From the NCBI GenBank assembly GCA_051872775.1, contig JBJEEE010000024.1:1-16493 (forward strand): a DNA stretch of 16,493 nucleotides. Reading direction: 5' to 3'. The first letter of the stretch is position 1; every line of letters begins with the position of its first letter. This document shows, in pieces, positions 16,432 to 16,493 of the stretch. The notes beneath the pieces were generated by a model, which was given only the letters and a program-made list of their open reading frames with translations, did not search any database and was not told where the DNA came from. This stretch comes from UMGS75 sp051872775. GTDB lineage: Bacteria > Bacillota_I > Bacilli_A > ML615J-28 > CAG-313. The position numbers were made by a program, and so were the translations under genes.

Positions 16432-16493
16432 GGGAATCTACTGTCAATAACTTTGCAAAATGTCCCAAAAAAAATTAAACATAAGCGTATTCT
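16432..16493 (-). mobile_element. Possible edge of an insertion sequence (weak)
   Basis: Beyond the promoter the DNA changes character: a segment bounded by GGGA (16432) and TCCC (16463-16466) with an internal TGTCAATAACTTTGC resembles insertion-sequence termini in style, perhaps the ISL3 family. One minus-strand frame entering from the right edge reads RIRLCLIFF, which loosely suits a transposase C-terminus. The element continues outside the window, and no second end or target duplication can be checked. Confidence 0.22.

Noticed and set aside
1..16493. CRISPR arrays, tRNA or rRNA genes
   Set aside because: No regularly spaced repeats or structural RNA signatures were seen; coding density is nearly complete on one strand or the other.
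1..16493. Mycoplasma-type code with TGA as tryptophan
   Set aside because: TGA ends the radical SAM and DUF3021-like genes at proper overlaps, and tryptophan is encoded by TGG throughout.

Overview
The window is AT-rich DNA (roughly 30% GC by eye) that uses ATG/TTG starts, strong AGGAGG-type ribosome binding sites and the standard code: TGA ends several genes and tryptophan is TGG. Tightly packed operons, SpoIIE-type phosphatase, LytTR and FtsX-type ABC genes point to a low-GC anaerobic Bacillota, most like Erysipelotrichia or related uncultured Bacilli/Mollicutes relatives. The taxon is inferred from gene content, not proven.

Region 1 (1-5399, + strand) is a hydrogen-metabolism operon. It holds the 3' part of an APH/choline-kinase-like phosphotransferase, two tandem paralogous thioredoxin-like [2Fe-2S] ferredoxins, and a putative sensory [FeFe] hydrogenase (two 4Fe-4S sites, H-cluster domain, FeS domain, PAS, C-terminal helix). 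A SpoIIE/PP2C-type phosphatase with an extra C-terminal domain and a group B-like [FeFe] hydrogenase follow, and a clear hairpin terminator closes the operon. Gaps are at most 18 nt and some genes overlap. The likely logic is that the sensory enzyme reads H2 or redox state through its H-cluster, passes the signal via PAS to the phosphatase, and the group B enzyme is the working hydrogenase. No HydE/F/G maturases are present here.

Region 2 (5430-9870, + strand) starts from a near-consensus extended -10 promoter. It encodes a radical SAM/SPASM protein, a stand-alone LytTR DNA-binding protein, a DUF3021-like four-helix membrane protein, a secreted single-pass membrane protein of unknown function, and a cytoplasmic type I pullulanase. 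Neighbouring genes overlap or nearly touch, so they form one transcription unit. LytTR plus a small membrane protein resembles the LytTR regulatory systems in which the membrane protein restrains the regulator. A bidirectional terminator separates this operon from the convergent next one.

Region 3 (9875-16402, - strand) is an ABC transporter operon read from right to left. It has a good sigma-A-type promoter, a WG-repeat lipoprotein, an ATPase-permease fusion, a separate ATPase and a separate FtsX-type permease. Together these give two nucleotide-binding domains and two four-helix permease units, the architecture of MacB/Bce-like exporters or mechanotransmission complexes. The last ~60 bases may be the edge of an insertion sequence, but this is weakly supported.
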